Positions 33,740-45,493 of a stretch of DNA of 64,000 bases are shown one piece after another. Made by a program: the position numbers and the translations under genes. This DNA comes from Rheum nobile (taxonomy: Eukaryota; Streptophyta; Magnoliopsida; Caryophyllales; Polygonaceae). Position 1 is the stretch's first letter. Every line of letters begins with the position of its first letter. The DNA is taken from positions 5,002,501 to 5,066,500 of the forward strand of contig WOAB01000109.1 of the NCBI GenBank assembly GCA_027886185.1, in the 5' to 3' direction. A model generated the notes under the pieces. It was not told where the DNA came from, did no database searches, and saw only the letters and a program-made list of their open reading frames with translations.

Positions 33740-36254
33740 GCATGCTTCCATTCGCCTCCTTCTTGATTCTGTAAACCCACTTGTTATGCAGTGTCTTCTT
33801 ACCCTTTGGAAGCTCAACTAGTTTCCAAGTTTCATTGGTCATCAATGAATCCATCTCATCATCCATTGCAAGCTTCCACTTGCTCACATGCTCTCCACGA
33901 GATGCCTCTGCATAACACTCTGGCTCACCACCATCAATCAACAACAGATAGTAGTTGGAAGGTGAAGATCTATCGGGCGATCCACGCTCTTTGGTGGACC
34001 TCCGCAGCGGAACTACTGGGGTATGCAGTTTTTCCCCAACAACAACCTCCTGGTCATTTCGAACCACCTTGCTCCCACCCGAGTTCGAGATGTCTAATTC
34101 CACAACCTTAGGTTCTGAACTAGTTGTTTTTTATGCACCCAGACTATCCTTATACAACACCTGCTCATTGAACACAACGTCTCGACTACGAATAACCTTC
34201 ATGTTATGTTCATCCCAAAATCTGTATCCGAAATCATCACCACCATATCCAATAAACGTGCACTTGACAAACTAAGCATCCAGTTTACTTCTCTCAACTG
34301 AAGCCACATGAACATATGAAACGGACCCAAATATCCGAAGAAAGGACAGATTTACCTCTTTACCACTCCAAGCCTCCTTTGAAATGCCATTCTCCAAGGG
34401 AGTTGATGGTCATCGGTTAATCAAGAACACAACAGTGTTAACTGCATCCGCCCAGAATATCTCTGGAATCCCACACTTCAGCCTCATGCTCCTAGCACGT
34501 TCATTCAAGGTCCTGTTCATACGCTCTGCCACACCATTCTCCTGAGGGGTTCCTTTCAAGGTTTTCTCCATACGAATGCCATTCTCAGCACAAAACTCCT
34601 TGAACTCGCGAAGCTCATAATTATCAGATCTTAAACACCTCACTTTAAGACCTGTCTCATTCTCTACTAGGGTCTTCCACTTTCTGAAAGAATCGAAGGC
34701 ATCAGATTTTTGTTTTAGAAAATAGACCCATATCTTTCTTATGGAATCATCAATGAAGGTCATGTAATATGACGCTCCACCAAGAGATGTCACGGGTGCT
34801 GGACCCCATAGATCGATGTGGAACAGTTCCTACTTCTACTTCTTCAAAGTTCTGCCATCCTTCGAAAAACTCACCCTTTTCTGCTTCCCGAGAACGCAGT
34901 CCTCACACAATCCGATTTCAACAGACTTGAGACCTGGTAGCAAACCCTTCGAACACAACACTTTCATCCATTTCTCACTCATGTGGCCAAGACGACAGTG
35001 CCACAAATCTGCATCACCGTTCGCTCCTACAACAACAATGCTATCACAAACGTTGCTCGTCATGTACAATGTCCCATCTTTCTTACCTCGAGCCACTACC
35101 ATAGCTCATTTGGTTATCTTCCAGCTCTTGCAGCCGAAGGTTACAACATAACCCTCGTCATCCAACTGCCCAACCGAAAGCAAGTTTCTTTTCAAACCAG
35201 GAATATACCTGACTCCATGTAACTGCAACACAGATCCATTCGGTGCCTTGATTCGAACATATCCTTTCCCTACGATTTTTAAGGCCTCATCATCAACAAG
35301 ATATACCTTTATGAAATCTCCAGGAGTATAGCGATCCATTATGTCAGAACTGTTGCATGAGTGAAACAAAGCCCCATAGTCTAACACCCAAGACTCTAAT
35401 AGGTTGCCCGCGCTCAGGATTAGTGCATCTATAGTGTTTTATCTGGTTGAATCGCTCAGGATCAATGCATCTGCAATATCTTCTGTGGTTGAATTCGCTA
35501 ATTTGTCCTTTGACAGTGCCTTACATTCACTCTTGTAATGATCGTTCTCATCACAATTCCAACACTTGATTCTGCTCTTGTCTTTGGGTTTATCCTTCCC
35601 TCTTGACTTCGACCTACCACGATTTGATCTCGCCTTAGAATCTGATATGCCCATGTTTTCTGTACTCAAGGCTGATCCTGAAGCAGTACCTAACGCCTTC
35701 CTGCGAATTTCTTCGCTAATAATCAGATCTCTGACTTCATCAAACTTAAGCTTTGCCTTCCCCGCTGAAGCACTAACAACAGTAATTGTCCCGCTCCAAC
35801 TCTCTGGTAAAGAGGATAACAGAATTAGGGTTTGTACCTCATCATCGAAATCGATCTCAACCGAGCTCAATTGTGCGATTGTCATATTGAACTCGTTCAA
35901 GTGATTGGCCACCGATGTACTCTCCGTCATCCGCATGTTAAACAACCGCCACATCAGGTGAACCTTGTTCACTACGGATGGTTTCTCATACATCGCGAAT
36001 AGAATTTCTAGCATTCCCTTCGTCGTCTTTGCCTTGATCGTGTGATGCGCCACGTTTCTAGACAACGACATGCGGATCACACTCATCGCTTTCCTGTCCA
36101 ACAACTTCCACTCGTCATCCTTCATGTCCTCCGGTTTCTCACCCAAAGGCAAGTACATATCTTTACCGTACAGGTAATCCTCGATCTGCATCTTCCAAAA
36201 CCCGAAATCCGTCCCGTCGAACTTCTCCATCGGCGATTTTCCGTCTCCTATCAT
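33740..36254 (-). pseudogene. Ty1/copia (Tork/Tnt1-like) polyprotein, truncated in RT
   Basis: Gag runs from 36254 (KSPMEKFDGTDFGFWKMQIE) to a CCHC knuckle, CWNCDENDHYKSEC. Protease follows with WVLDYGALFH, where the usual Ser of D-S-G is Tyr. The GAG-pre-integrase part has DLWHCRLGHMSEKWM; the integrase core has SLGGASYYMTFIDDS and GVAERMNRTLNERARS. Stops interrupt near 34408, 34275 and 34125. The reverse transcriptase is reached (WKLVELPKGKKTLHNKWVYR) but breaks off after about 20 more residues at 33740, so RT palm, RNase H and 3' LTR are missing. Tnt1-like elements encode all functions for cytoplasmic reverse transcription and nuclear integration; this copy cannot. Confidence 0.85.
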
Positions 36255-36270
36255 GACTGCCAGAACCAGC

Positions 36271-36282
36271 GCTCTGATACCA
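36271..36282 (-). other. Primer-binding site of the Tork-like element
   Basis: The minus strand reads TGGTATCAGAGC, complementary to the 3' end of initiator tRNA-Met, 16 bases before the gag ATG. It marks the inner border of the 5' LTR (about 36283-36528). Confidence 0.85.
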
Positions 36283-36528
36283 TTTATTAGGATTCAAACG
36301 CAGTAATGAGAGAAATTAAAAACAAAGAACACGAGAATTGTTAACCCGGTTCGTCAAGAAATTGACTACGTTTGGGGGCGCTGCCAAGCCAGGTTTTTTT
36401 TCACTATTTTGTGATAACGATTTCACTATTTTGTGATAACGATTACAATAATCAAACTGGATTTTTTTCATTAGTTGGATCGCTGAAAGTTGGGCTTTCG
36501 GTATACAGTCCATCAAGCTCCATAACCC
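36283..36528 (-). mobile_element. 5' LTR of the Tork-like copia element
   Basis: This is the sequence between the primer-binding site and the start of the outer direct repeat. On the minus strand it probably starts TGTTGGGTTATGGAGC. A 24-bp unit (cactattttgtgataacgat) is duplicated at about 36400-36445. The outer end is inferred; no 3' LTR exists for comparison. Confidence 0.6.
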
Positions 36529-36532
36529 AACA

Positions 36533-36905
36533 TACAGTGTACAACTCATGCACATTTTGAATAATTTTTAGATGCACATACATGTCAATATTGATGCACA
36601 CACAAGCTAAAATGTATACACATGTTATCTAAAGCAAACAAATAGTATTGAAAAAAAGGGTTGAAAAAAATGAAAAAAAAAGGCAGGACAATGCCTTATA
36701 AAATCTTAATGCACATACAAGTTAATATTGATGCACACATAAGCAAAAAATGTTGCACATGCAGAGCAAGCAAAAAGTGTCCCAAAAAAAAAAAACAGGG
36801 TCAAAAAATAAAAATTATTCGGATAATGCCTTATAAAATTTTAATGTACATACAAGACAACATAGATGCACACACAAGTCAAAATTTGTGCATATGTCAT
36901 CTTAA
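36533..36905. repeat. Direct repeat of 33350-33733 flanking the copia fragment
   Basis: Shared blocks, in order: acagtgtacaactcatgcac, atagtattgaaaaaaa, gttgcacatgcagagcaagc, aaaagtgtccc, atgccttataaaat and tttgtgcatatgtcatctt. Divergence is around 10 percent. The two copies lie at the two edges of the truncated Tork-like element. 36906-37400 shows no repeat or gene, only CT-rich leader before the ARM gene. Confidence 0.8.
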
Positions 36906-37427
36906 GTCAAAAAGTGGTTCAAAAAAAAAAACTTTGATAGAGTAACTCATTTAAATAGTCATTTTTATTTTAAATAATAATCTAATCCTAATCTTTAAAT
37001 TTTATCACTATATTAGCTATGATATATTCTTATTTCTCACTCTATCATTCTCATTGGCTCCGGATCTATAAATTTAATATATTACAACTACATTAGAAAA
37101 TGATAAAATAATTTGGTGATGGTTAAAAGTCATTTGCACAATGCCCTATACTCGGAACGATTCTACTGAGAAGCTCCCTACCGTCACTGTCTCTCTCTCC
37201 CTCTCACCTCCCAACAAACCTCCTCCTCCCTCCTGTCTTCTTTAAGAAGCTACTTCCTCCTCCTCCGATTCCACTCTTTACACCACTGAAAAACACTCAA
37301 ATCACAACACCAAAAGCACTCTTAATTGCTGACAATCACTTGCCACTCCTTCTTCACTGTTTCTTCCTCTATATTGCGCTCCAATGTCGGCAGATACAGA
37401 GTGAGTGAGTGAGTGAGTGTGAGAGAG

Positions 37428-39576
37428 ATGGTGAGGTGCCTCCGAAACGACGTCGGGTCATTAGTCCTCGACCGCTCCACTCACGCCGGCCACTTCCGCC
37501 TATGGACCTCTTTCTCCGCTTCCTCGCTCCGCCGGATCATCATTGACTCCATGCGCTGCGGCGGAGGAGGCTCCGGCCGCCGACGCTCCGATGTCGCCGC
37601 CGATCACCTCGTTCCCTTGCCTGCTAAGCCGCCGCCGCCGCAGGCGAAATCCGAATCCGGATCCGAGAAGACGTCGGAGAAGCTAATGGATCTCCTGAAT
37701 CTCTCGTCCTCGTCGGAATCGGAGGATTGCGGCGCCGGAGGAGGAGATGAGGAGGCTGAGGTGAGGAGGAAGGTGGAGAGGTTCGAAGAGCTCTCGAAGG
37801 CTGTGAGGTTGTTGCAGAGGGAGGGGGTTCAGGAGAGAGAAAATGGCGCGAAGATGGCGAGGAAGTTCGCTAAAGAAGATGGAGAGGCTAGGAGCACTCT
37901 TGCTATGCTTGGAGCCATTCCTCCATTAGTTGGGATGGTGGATGATGCTGAGATTAGGGATGATTTCAGAGTTGAAGCTCTGTATGCTCTGCTCAATCTA
38001 GGGATCGGGAATGATCTGTACGACCTCTTCCTCCCTCTACTTCTCTTTATTTCACTTTTTTTTTGCGTTTTATTCATCCTGGTATTTTATATGTACTATT
38101 TGATCCTGGTATTTTGGCCAAGGAAATTAGCTGTATGCATGAAAAGTGGTACTTGAAGCTGATCAATGGCTGCTTATACTGCGTTTCATTCTTGCCATGG
38201 ATAGAGAAATTGGATTCCATTCTTTTTCTTTTTTATAGAATAAAAACTGAAAGGGAATTTAGAGTGCATTATTGGTAGTTGTGTGTGTGCGTGAGAGAGA
38301 GAGGAGGTTGGAGTTCAAATTGCTAGGAAGATAAATGATATATAATTAATGAGGTGAAAGGGACAGATCCTTGCTAAGTTGTTTACAATGGGAAACTTGG
38401 TAGGATTTGTGGTTTTCTCCAATTTCCTCTTTATGGGTCATTTTACTTATATTCCTTGACGATTAATGTGTTTGTTAGAAAATAAGACAATGACATTCCA
38501 TTTTAGATCTCACTTTGATCATTTTTATTGTATGATTTGCTGATGCTTTGTGTCAAGAATCCAAGATATTTGAGGAATTTCTGCAAGTGAGATGATTTGC
38601 AAGAGTTGTTGGACTGAAATGTGCAAATCTTCTATGACATTGGTGTAGGAACAAGGCAGCAATTGTTCAAGCGGGTGCAGTACATAAGATGCTGAAGATG
38701 ATCGAATCCTCCAACGGGTCTCCACATTCAGCTGTTTCTGAAGCCATAGTAGCCAATTTTCTCGCTTTGAGTGCATTGGATTCAAACAAAACTATAATCG
38801 GATCGTCGGGTGCAATTCCCTTCCTGGTCAATATCCTGAAGGGTTTGGATGGGAAATGTTGTTCCCAAGCGAAGCAGGACTCCCTTAGAGCTCTATACAA
38901 CTTGTCAATACTCCCATCCAACATTCCACTGATCCTGGAAACTGATCTTGTTAGGTTTCTCATGAGCAGTCTTGGTGATATGGAAGTAAGTGAGAGAATG
39001 CTATCAATCTTGAGTAATGTAGTAGCGATCCCCGAAGGTAGAAAAGCCCTCTCTGCTGTTCCTGACATATTTCCGATACTCATTGATGTACTTAGCTGGA
39101 TGGACTCACCAGGATGTCAAGAGAAGGCATCCTACATACTAATGGTGATGGCTCACAAGGCTTATAATGATAGGCGTACCATGGTAGAGGCTGGAATTGT
39201 ATCTGCTCTTCTTGAATTGACCCTCATAGGGAGCACCCTCGCCCAGAAGAGAGCTTCGAGGATACTCGAGTGTTTGAGGGTCGGTAAAGGGAAGCGGCTC
39301 CCGGATGGAGGTAATTCAGCTGGAGCAGTCTCTGCTCCAATATACGGCGGGTCATCCTCGTCGTCTTATGCTTTCAACAAGGGTTTGAAGGATGGGTTTG
39401 AGAGCGAGGAGATGATGAGTGAAGAGAAGAAAGCGGTGAAGCAACTGGTCCAGCAGAGCTTGCAGAACAACATGAGGAAGATTGTGAGGAGGGCGAACCT
39501 GCCGCAGGATATTGCCCCGTCCGAACATTTCAAGTCACTCACTTCCAGTTCAACTTCAAAGAGTCTTCCATTTTGA
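37428..39576 (+). CDS. Armadillo-repeat protein (plant U-box-like ARM family)
   Basis: Two exons, 37428-38017 and 38649-39576, join across a GT-AG intron (phase 2) into 505 residues. Residues 1-115 are Arg/Ser/Gly-rich and disordered, with an acidic stretch. From about 115 a helical RRKVERFEELSKAVRLLQRE leads into ARM repeats: RSTLAMLGAIPPLVGMVDD, DFRVEALYALLNLGIGN, KAAIVQAGAVHKMLKMIES, KQDSLRALYNLSILPSN, and EKASYILMVMAHKAYND. The C-terminus (SEEKKAVKQLVQQSLQNNMRKI) is typical of ARM-only relatives of plant PUB proteins. I see no U-box, so E3 activity is not implied; a protein-interaction role is likely. The ATG at 37428 follows a (GAGT)n leader. A likely polyadenylation signal (aataaa) lies near 39736. 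A copia element sits 640 bases after the stop. Confidence 0.88.
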
Positions 39577-40215
39577 GAGTGCAGCTCCTGTTCAGATAGG
39601 AAAAAAGTTTCTCTAGAAGTCAGTTCTCCCCCCTTCAGATATGTTCAAAATCTCATCTGATGTTTTTAATCTTGTCTAGTAGTTTATAGTAGTTTGATGT
39701 ATACTATATAGCATATCCCAGCCATCATTATGAACAATAAATTAAGCTCAGATTTTGTAGATGCCTATGTCTTATCTCGAGCTGTGTTGCCTTGCCTCTG
39801 CACCTGCACCTGCACCTGAATTTGGCTGGTTTTTTAGTGGGTAAATCGTTGTTAGATCTAAATTGGTAGATGTGTGAAAGTTTCATGTTGAATAGCCATT
39901 AATGTTGAATTATTGAGGAAAGAAAGAGGGGCCCTTTTTTCCATGGTTTACAGCCTGAAAATTTAGAGGCAATACATGGTGGCCCATCCCATTAATGTAA
40001 GAGGGGGTCTCTTATCAGTGGACATGTTTCCACCTCCAAAGGGAAATTTTCTTGCTTTCTTTCCTTTCATGCAATTCTATCATAGATTCTTTTTTAACCT
40101 ATTGCTAGATCTCTGACTTTTTTGTGCTGATGTTCTTTAAAAAAATGTGGCATTTCCATACGCTGTTATTTTGATACACTGATTGAGAGTAAGCAAGTTA
40201 AAATTTGGTTGTTTG
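39577..40215 (+). other. ARM gene 3' region up to the copia insertion
   Basis: It holds the presumed 3' UTR (aataaattaag near 39736) and ordinary AT-rich sequence; cacctgcacctgcacctg is a short 6-bp repeat near 39800. No gene. Confidence 0.5.
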
Positions 40216-40588
40216 TGTGGAGAGTGACTTGTGTGGTCAAGCTGGAGCATACACATGAACTGGCGTGAAGCTCGGTCACGATCAAAGGCACTCTTGCAGC
40301 TCCATCATTTGGCGGGAAATTGGAAGACATTTGGGCTTGCTTTTATTTTAATAAAGTCGGTTCACATATGTCTGTTATGTGAACCTGGTTCGTCTCTTTC
40401 TTCCAGTATAAATACCTTTCAGATATTTTGTGTTTGTGAGCGATTTCATTTTCAGAACTTCAGTTTTCTGTTTTGGATTACTGTAGTAATTGAACTCCAG
40501 ATTCTTCCACTTTGTAATTCGGATTGATCAGATTGATATTCCGTTGTTCATTCAATTTCAGCTTCACTTTAGATCATCAGTTTCTTCA
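40216..40588 (+). mobile_element. 5' LTR of the copia element
   Basis: Ends TG/CA. A TATA box (tataaata, 40407-40414) lies downstream of an inverted repeat (ggttcacatatgtctgttatg / gtgaacc) at 40359-40388. Confidence 0.92.
40407..40414 (+). promoter_or_regulatory. TATA box in copia 5' LTR
   Basis: TATAAATA in the middle of the LTR is the likely core promoter of the element. The same site is kept in the 3' LTR (45307-45314), where it could drive transcription into the flanking DNA. Confidence 0.6.
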
Positions 40589-40694
40589 TGGTATCAGAGC
40601 ACTGAGAGGCTTTGGTGATCTACGATTCTGTGATTGTTGAAATTGCTGGTGAATTGTCTGCGAAACATCTTTCGTCTTCTCTAATTTGGTTGTG

Positions 40695-43600
40695 ATGACG
40701 CTGGAGGTTACGACGAAGGAATCGAATCAGATGGCGAACATGGTGGATCCACTCATGCTCACGAATTCAGACTATCCAGGGATGAGTCTGACGAGCATGA
40801 TATTTGACGGCTCGAATTACCTCGCCTGGAGTCGCCAAATCGAGAGAGCATTAACAACAAAGATGAAGATAAGCTTCATCGATGGAACAGAAGTCATTCC
40901 GAAACCAGATTCGGCCAATTATGCTCGGTGGAGGCGATGTGATTCAATGGTGGGATGTTGGATCACGAATGCTATGAGTAAGGAGATCGCCGGCAGTTTT
41001 GTTAGATCTGAATCGGCGAGAGCACTATGGCTTGAGATCGCTGAACGCTACCGAGAAAGCAGTGCACCTCTGATTTATCAGCTTCAGCAAGAGCTTTCTC
41101 AGGTAAACCAGGGAAGTCTCAGTGTTACTTCTTACTTCGTGAAATTAAAGCATATTTGGGATGAGTTATATGATTTGATTGGTATGCCTGTCTGTACTTG
41201 TGGAGGAATGAATGCCTGTAAGTGTGGAATACTGACTAAAATCCTGGAAATGGATAATAGAACCAAGTTAATACAGTTTTTAATGAGGTTGAACAGTGAT
41301 TATGACACAATTAAGAGTCATATCTTAACTATGGATCCATCACCCCATGTTAACAAGGCTTATCATCTAGTAATGCAAGTAGAAAGGCAGAAACAGGCCA
41401 CACATACTACCACAGTTGATCCTACAGCTTTTATGGCTAATCAGAATATGAACAATAGAAGTTCAGTTAAGGAGAATGATTCTGGAAAAAGGAAGTCAGT
41501 CTAGTGGTGAGAAAAGAGAATTTAGGAAAACCAAGAGTAATGAGAAAAGGTTTTATTATCATTGCAAAGAAGAAGGTCACACTAAGGACAATTGCTTTGA
41601 GATCATTGGCTATCCTGACTGGTACAAGGGTAAGAAGGCTAAGAGGGGACTCCGGGTTGCAGCACATGTTGAGAATGAAGGAGGTTCAGTTAGTGAGACA
41701 CCTCTTGATTACCATGGGAGTTTGGAACAGAAAATGGGGATTGAGAGTCAGTTTGTGCAAGCAGTTTCCAGTCTCACCAGTGCTTGCCAGGAAGTCATGA
41801 AGACTTTTCGCTAAGAGAAAGCCATGAATGTTGTGGCCAGGACAGGGAGCACCAACTATCACTTCTCAGGTATTAACATTTCTGTTTTCTCAGTAGCACA
41901 ACATAGTCATGACGACTGGATAGTTGACAGTGGAGCCTCGGATCATATGACATCTCATTTTGATGTGCTTATTGATCATAGACCTGTTGACTATCCCATT
42001 CATATCACATTACCTGATGCAACAACCAAAGCAGTGCATACAATTGGAAATGTGAAGTTAAGTGATGCATTGCTGTTGAAGGATGTGTTGTATGTGCCAG
42101 AGTTTAAGTACAATCTCTTGCCAGTCAGCAAGTTGGTCAGGTCTGGAGATCTGAGTGCACACTTTCACAAAGATTATTGTCTGTTGCAGGACCACTTGAG
42201 TAAGGAACATGTGGCTGTTGGACAAGGTGTGGGAGGACTTTACAGGATGAAGGTTAAGCATGGATTCTCACAGAAGAATGCTATTTCTGATTTTAATAAC
42301 AAAACTGATAATGCTATGCATTGCAACAATGTTGATTTGTGTGATTTCTCTTTGTTTCATAAGAGATTAGGACATGTGTCTATTTCTAAAATGGCTCATA
42401 TGCCTGGTTGTAAAGGCAGAACAGAGGAGCATTTTCATTGTGAGACTTGTTCATTAGCTAAATTTCATAGATTGACTTATCCTCCTAATCCTAGTCGTGC
42501 TGAATGTTTATTTGTTTTGGTGCATGTGGATCTTTGGGGACCATATAAGGTGGTTTCCCTAGAAGGATCTAAATATTTTTTGACATTAGTGGATGACCAC
42601 AGCAGGAGCACTTGGACTTATTTGTTGGCTAATAAGCAACAAGTCAGTGGAGTTTTGGCTTGTTTTCTTAAGTATGTGGAGACTCAGTTTCATAGAAGAA
42701 TCAAAGTTTTTAGATCAGACAATGGAACAGAGATTGTCAATTCAGAGTGCCAACAGTTATTTGCTCAGAATGGGATAATACATCAAAGGTATATGGTTTA
42801 TAGACCACAGCAGAATGGGCTGGTTGAGCGAAAGCACATGCATCTGCTGGACACTGCAAGGGCCTTGAAGTTGCAGGCAGGGTTGCCACAACACTTCTGG
42901 GGTGAGTGTGTGCTTGCTGCCACATATATCATTAATAAACTGCCAGTTTCTCTTCTCGACTGGAAGACGCCCTATGAAGTTCTGTTCTCCAAGACAATAT
43001 GAGAGTTTTTGGCTGTCTGTGCTATGTTTTTGCAGCACCAAAGGACACTGATAAGTTCCAACCTCGAGGAAGGAAGTGTGTGTTCATTGGGTATCCACCT
43101 AACCACAAAGGCTACAAAGTTTATGATTTTAATTCTCATCACATTTTTCTGAGTAAGGATGTTGTTTTTCATGAGGATGTATTTCCTTTCTTACAACCCT
43201 CTCCTGCTCCTGTGGTTGAGCCTAAGGATCATGTTACCTTACCTTCTCCTACTTTGCATTTACATAATGCTGATGATGATGTTTCCCCCTTATATTCTTC
43301 ATCTAATGTCAATGATCCACCTACTCCTTCTATATCTATTCCTATTCCATTGAGTCCTGCTCCTTCTAGATCTATTCCTATTCCATTGAGTCCTGTTTCT
43401 TCATCACCACCCTTAGCCACTGCTTCTACTCCAATGATTGTGGATGATTCAGTGGATCAACCTTTGCTTAGAAGGTCTGATAGAGTTTGAGCTGCTCCTT
43501 TTTGGCATGCTGATTATGAGGTCAATTCAGTTCAACATGATTACTTTTCTTCCTTAGCAAATTTTTTTGCTGTAAAAGAGCCACAGACTTTTGCAGAAGC

Positions 43601-45107
43601 TCAGAGGCATACTCAGTGGGTTGAAGCCATGGATAAAGAGCTATCTGCTCTTGAGAAAAATGGGACTTGGCAATTGACTGCTCTTCCCTCAGGCAAGCAA
43701 GCTATTCGTTCTAAATGGGTCTATAAAATTAAGTATATGCCTAGTGGAGAGATTGAGCGCTACAAGGCTCGATTGGTGGTTAAGGGATTTAGTCAAAAGC
43801 TTGGCAAAGACTACAAGCACACCTTTTCTCCTGTGGCCAAGCTTCCCACAGTTCGCATGGTCATTGCTTTGGCTACTGCCAAACAGTGGGATTTACATCA
43901 ATTGGATGTCAATAATGCCTTCCTTCATGGGCATCTTGACGAGGAGATTTATGTGCAACTTCCTGAGGGCTATTCCAAAGGCAGTCATGGTTAGGTTTGC
44001 AAGCTTGAACGTAGCCTTTACGGTTTGAAACAGGCTTCTAGGCAGTGGAACTTGGAGCTTACTCTATTCTTGACAAAATTGGGTTATTCACAGTCTCATT
44101 CTGACTATTCTCTTTTTGTCAAGCATCATGAGACTTCCTTCACTGCTCTTCTGGTTTATGTTGATGATGTGCTGCTCACGGGCAATGACCATGCTGAGAT
44201 TTGTTCTGTCAAGGCCGCGTTGGATTCTCAATTCACCATCAAGGACCTTGGCCTTGCCTGGTATTTCCTCGGTATGGAACTCTATCGTGATTCCACATGT
44301 GTATTCCTCAGTCAGCGAAAGTATATACATGATATTTTGAGTGATTGTCATGTTACTAATGGGAAACCTGCCAAATTTCCCTTACCAACTGGCCTTAAGC
44401 TTCGTCTTGATGAGGGGGAGTTGTTGTCTGATCCTGAACAGTATCGTCGCTTGGTTGGTCGCCTTTTGTATCTGGGTTTGACTCGACCCGATTTGTCCTA
44501 CTCTGTGCAACATCTTAGTCAGTTTGTTTCACAACCCCGAGTACCACATTGGCAGGCTGCTCTTCATGTTCTTCGCTACCTTGTTGGTACACCTACCCAT
44601 GGGTTGTTTTATCCTGTTCAATCTTATCTCAAATTGGTTGGTTTCACGGATGCGGATTGGGGGTCATGCTTGACGACTCGTCGCTCTCTTTCCGGTTATT
44701 GTGTTTTTCTTGGACATGCCTTGGTCTCTTGGAAGACAAATAAGCAAACCACCGTCTCTCGTTCATCGGCTGAGGCCGAATATAGGAGCATGGCTAACAC
44801 TACAGCAGAGCTTGTCTGGGTCACTTATTTGCTCCGAGATTTGTGTGTCTCTGTTTCGCTTCCGGTTACCCTTTTCTACGACAATCATGCTGCCCAGCAG
44901 CTCGCCGCCAATCCCTGCTTCCACGAGCGCACAAAGCATGTTGATTTGGACTGCCATTTTATTCGTGAACGAATTCAAGGTGGTTTCCTCCAGACGGCTT
45001 ATATCCCTTCTCATCTACAGCTCGCTGATGTTCTCACCAAAGCCCTGCCTCAGCATCAACACGATTTCTTAGTTTCCAAGTTGGGTCTCCAGTCGGCTCC
45101 AACTTGA
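40695..45107 (+). pseudogene. Copia gag-pol polyprotein with three stops and two frameshifts
   Basis: Gag (from ATG 40695) has the FDGSNYLAWSRQIERAL start typical of Retrotran_gag_3 proteins, and a CCHC-like knuckle, YYHCKEEGHTKDNCFEI. Protease is DDWIVDSGASDHM (about 41912). The integrase zinc part has FHKRLGHVSISKM; the core has FLTLVDDHSRSTW and QQNGLVERKHMHLLD. RT is LHQLDVNNAFLHG with LLVYVDDVLLTGND. RNase H has FTDADWGSCLTTRRSLSGY and SRSSAEAEYRSM. The frame is broken near 41476-41504 (shift), 41812 (TAA), 42998 (shift), 43488 (TGA) and 43992 (TAG). The last two fit CGA and CAG losing C to T. The copy could be mobilised only in trans. Confidence 0.9.
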
Positions 45108-45115
45108 GGGGGGTC

Positions 45116-45488
45116 TGTGGAGAGTGACTTGTGTGGTCAAGATGGAGCCTACACATGAACTGGCGTGGAGCTCGGTCACGATCAAAGGCACTCTTGCAGC
45201 TCCATCATTTGGCGGGAAATTGGAAGACATTTGGGCTTGCTTTTGTTTTAATAAAGCCGGTTCACATATGTCTGTTATGTGAACCCGGTTCGTCTCTTTC
45301 TTCCAGTATAAATACCTTTCAGATATTTTGTGTTTGTGAGCGAGTTCATTTTCAGAACTTCAGTTTTCTGTTTTGGATTACTATAGTAATTGAACTCCAG
45401 ATTCTTCCACTTTGTAATTCGGATTGATCAGATTGATATTCCGTTGTTCATTCAATTTCAGCTTCACTTTAGATCATCAGTTTCTTCA
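45116..45488 (+). mobile_element. 3' LTR of the copia element
   Basis: Same length as the 5' LTR with no indel; about eight substitutions, mostly transitions. Confidence 0.92.
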
Positions 45489-45493
45489 GTTTG

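Larger units (their letters stand above)
40216..45488 (+). mobile_element. Complete Ty1/copia element, LTRs 373 bp, TSD gtttg
   Basis: LTRs are 40216-40588 and 45116-45488, both starting tgtggagag and ending tttcttca. Target duplication gtttg is at 40211-40215 and 45489-45493. A primer-binding site tggtatcagagc (40589-40600) directly follows the 5' LTR. A polypurine tract (ttgaggggggtc, 45104-45115) precedes the 3' LTR. By eye the LTRs differ at about eight sites (2.1 percent), implying a young insertion, near 0.8 million years at 1.3e-8 per site per year. The polyprotein is interrupted several times. Confidence 0.95.

Noticed and set aside
33791..34275. Plus-strand frames over the Tork-like element
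   Set aside because: Antisense shadows of the polyprotein on the minus strand.
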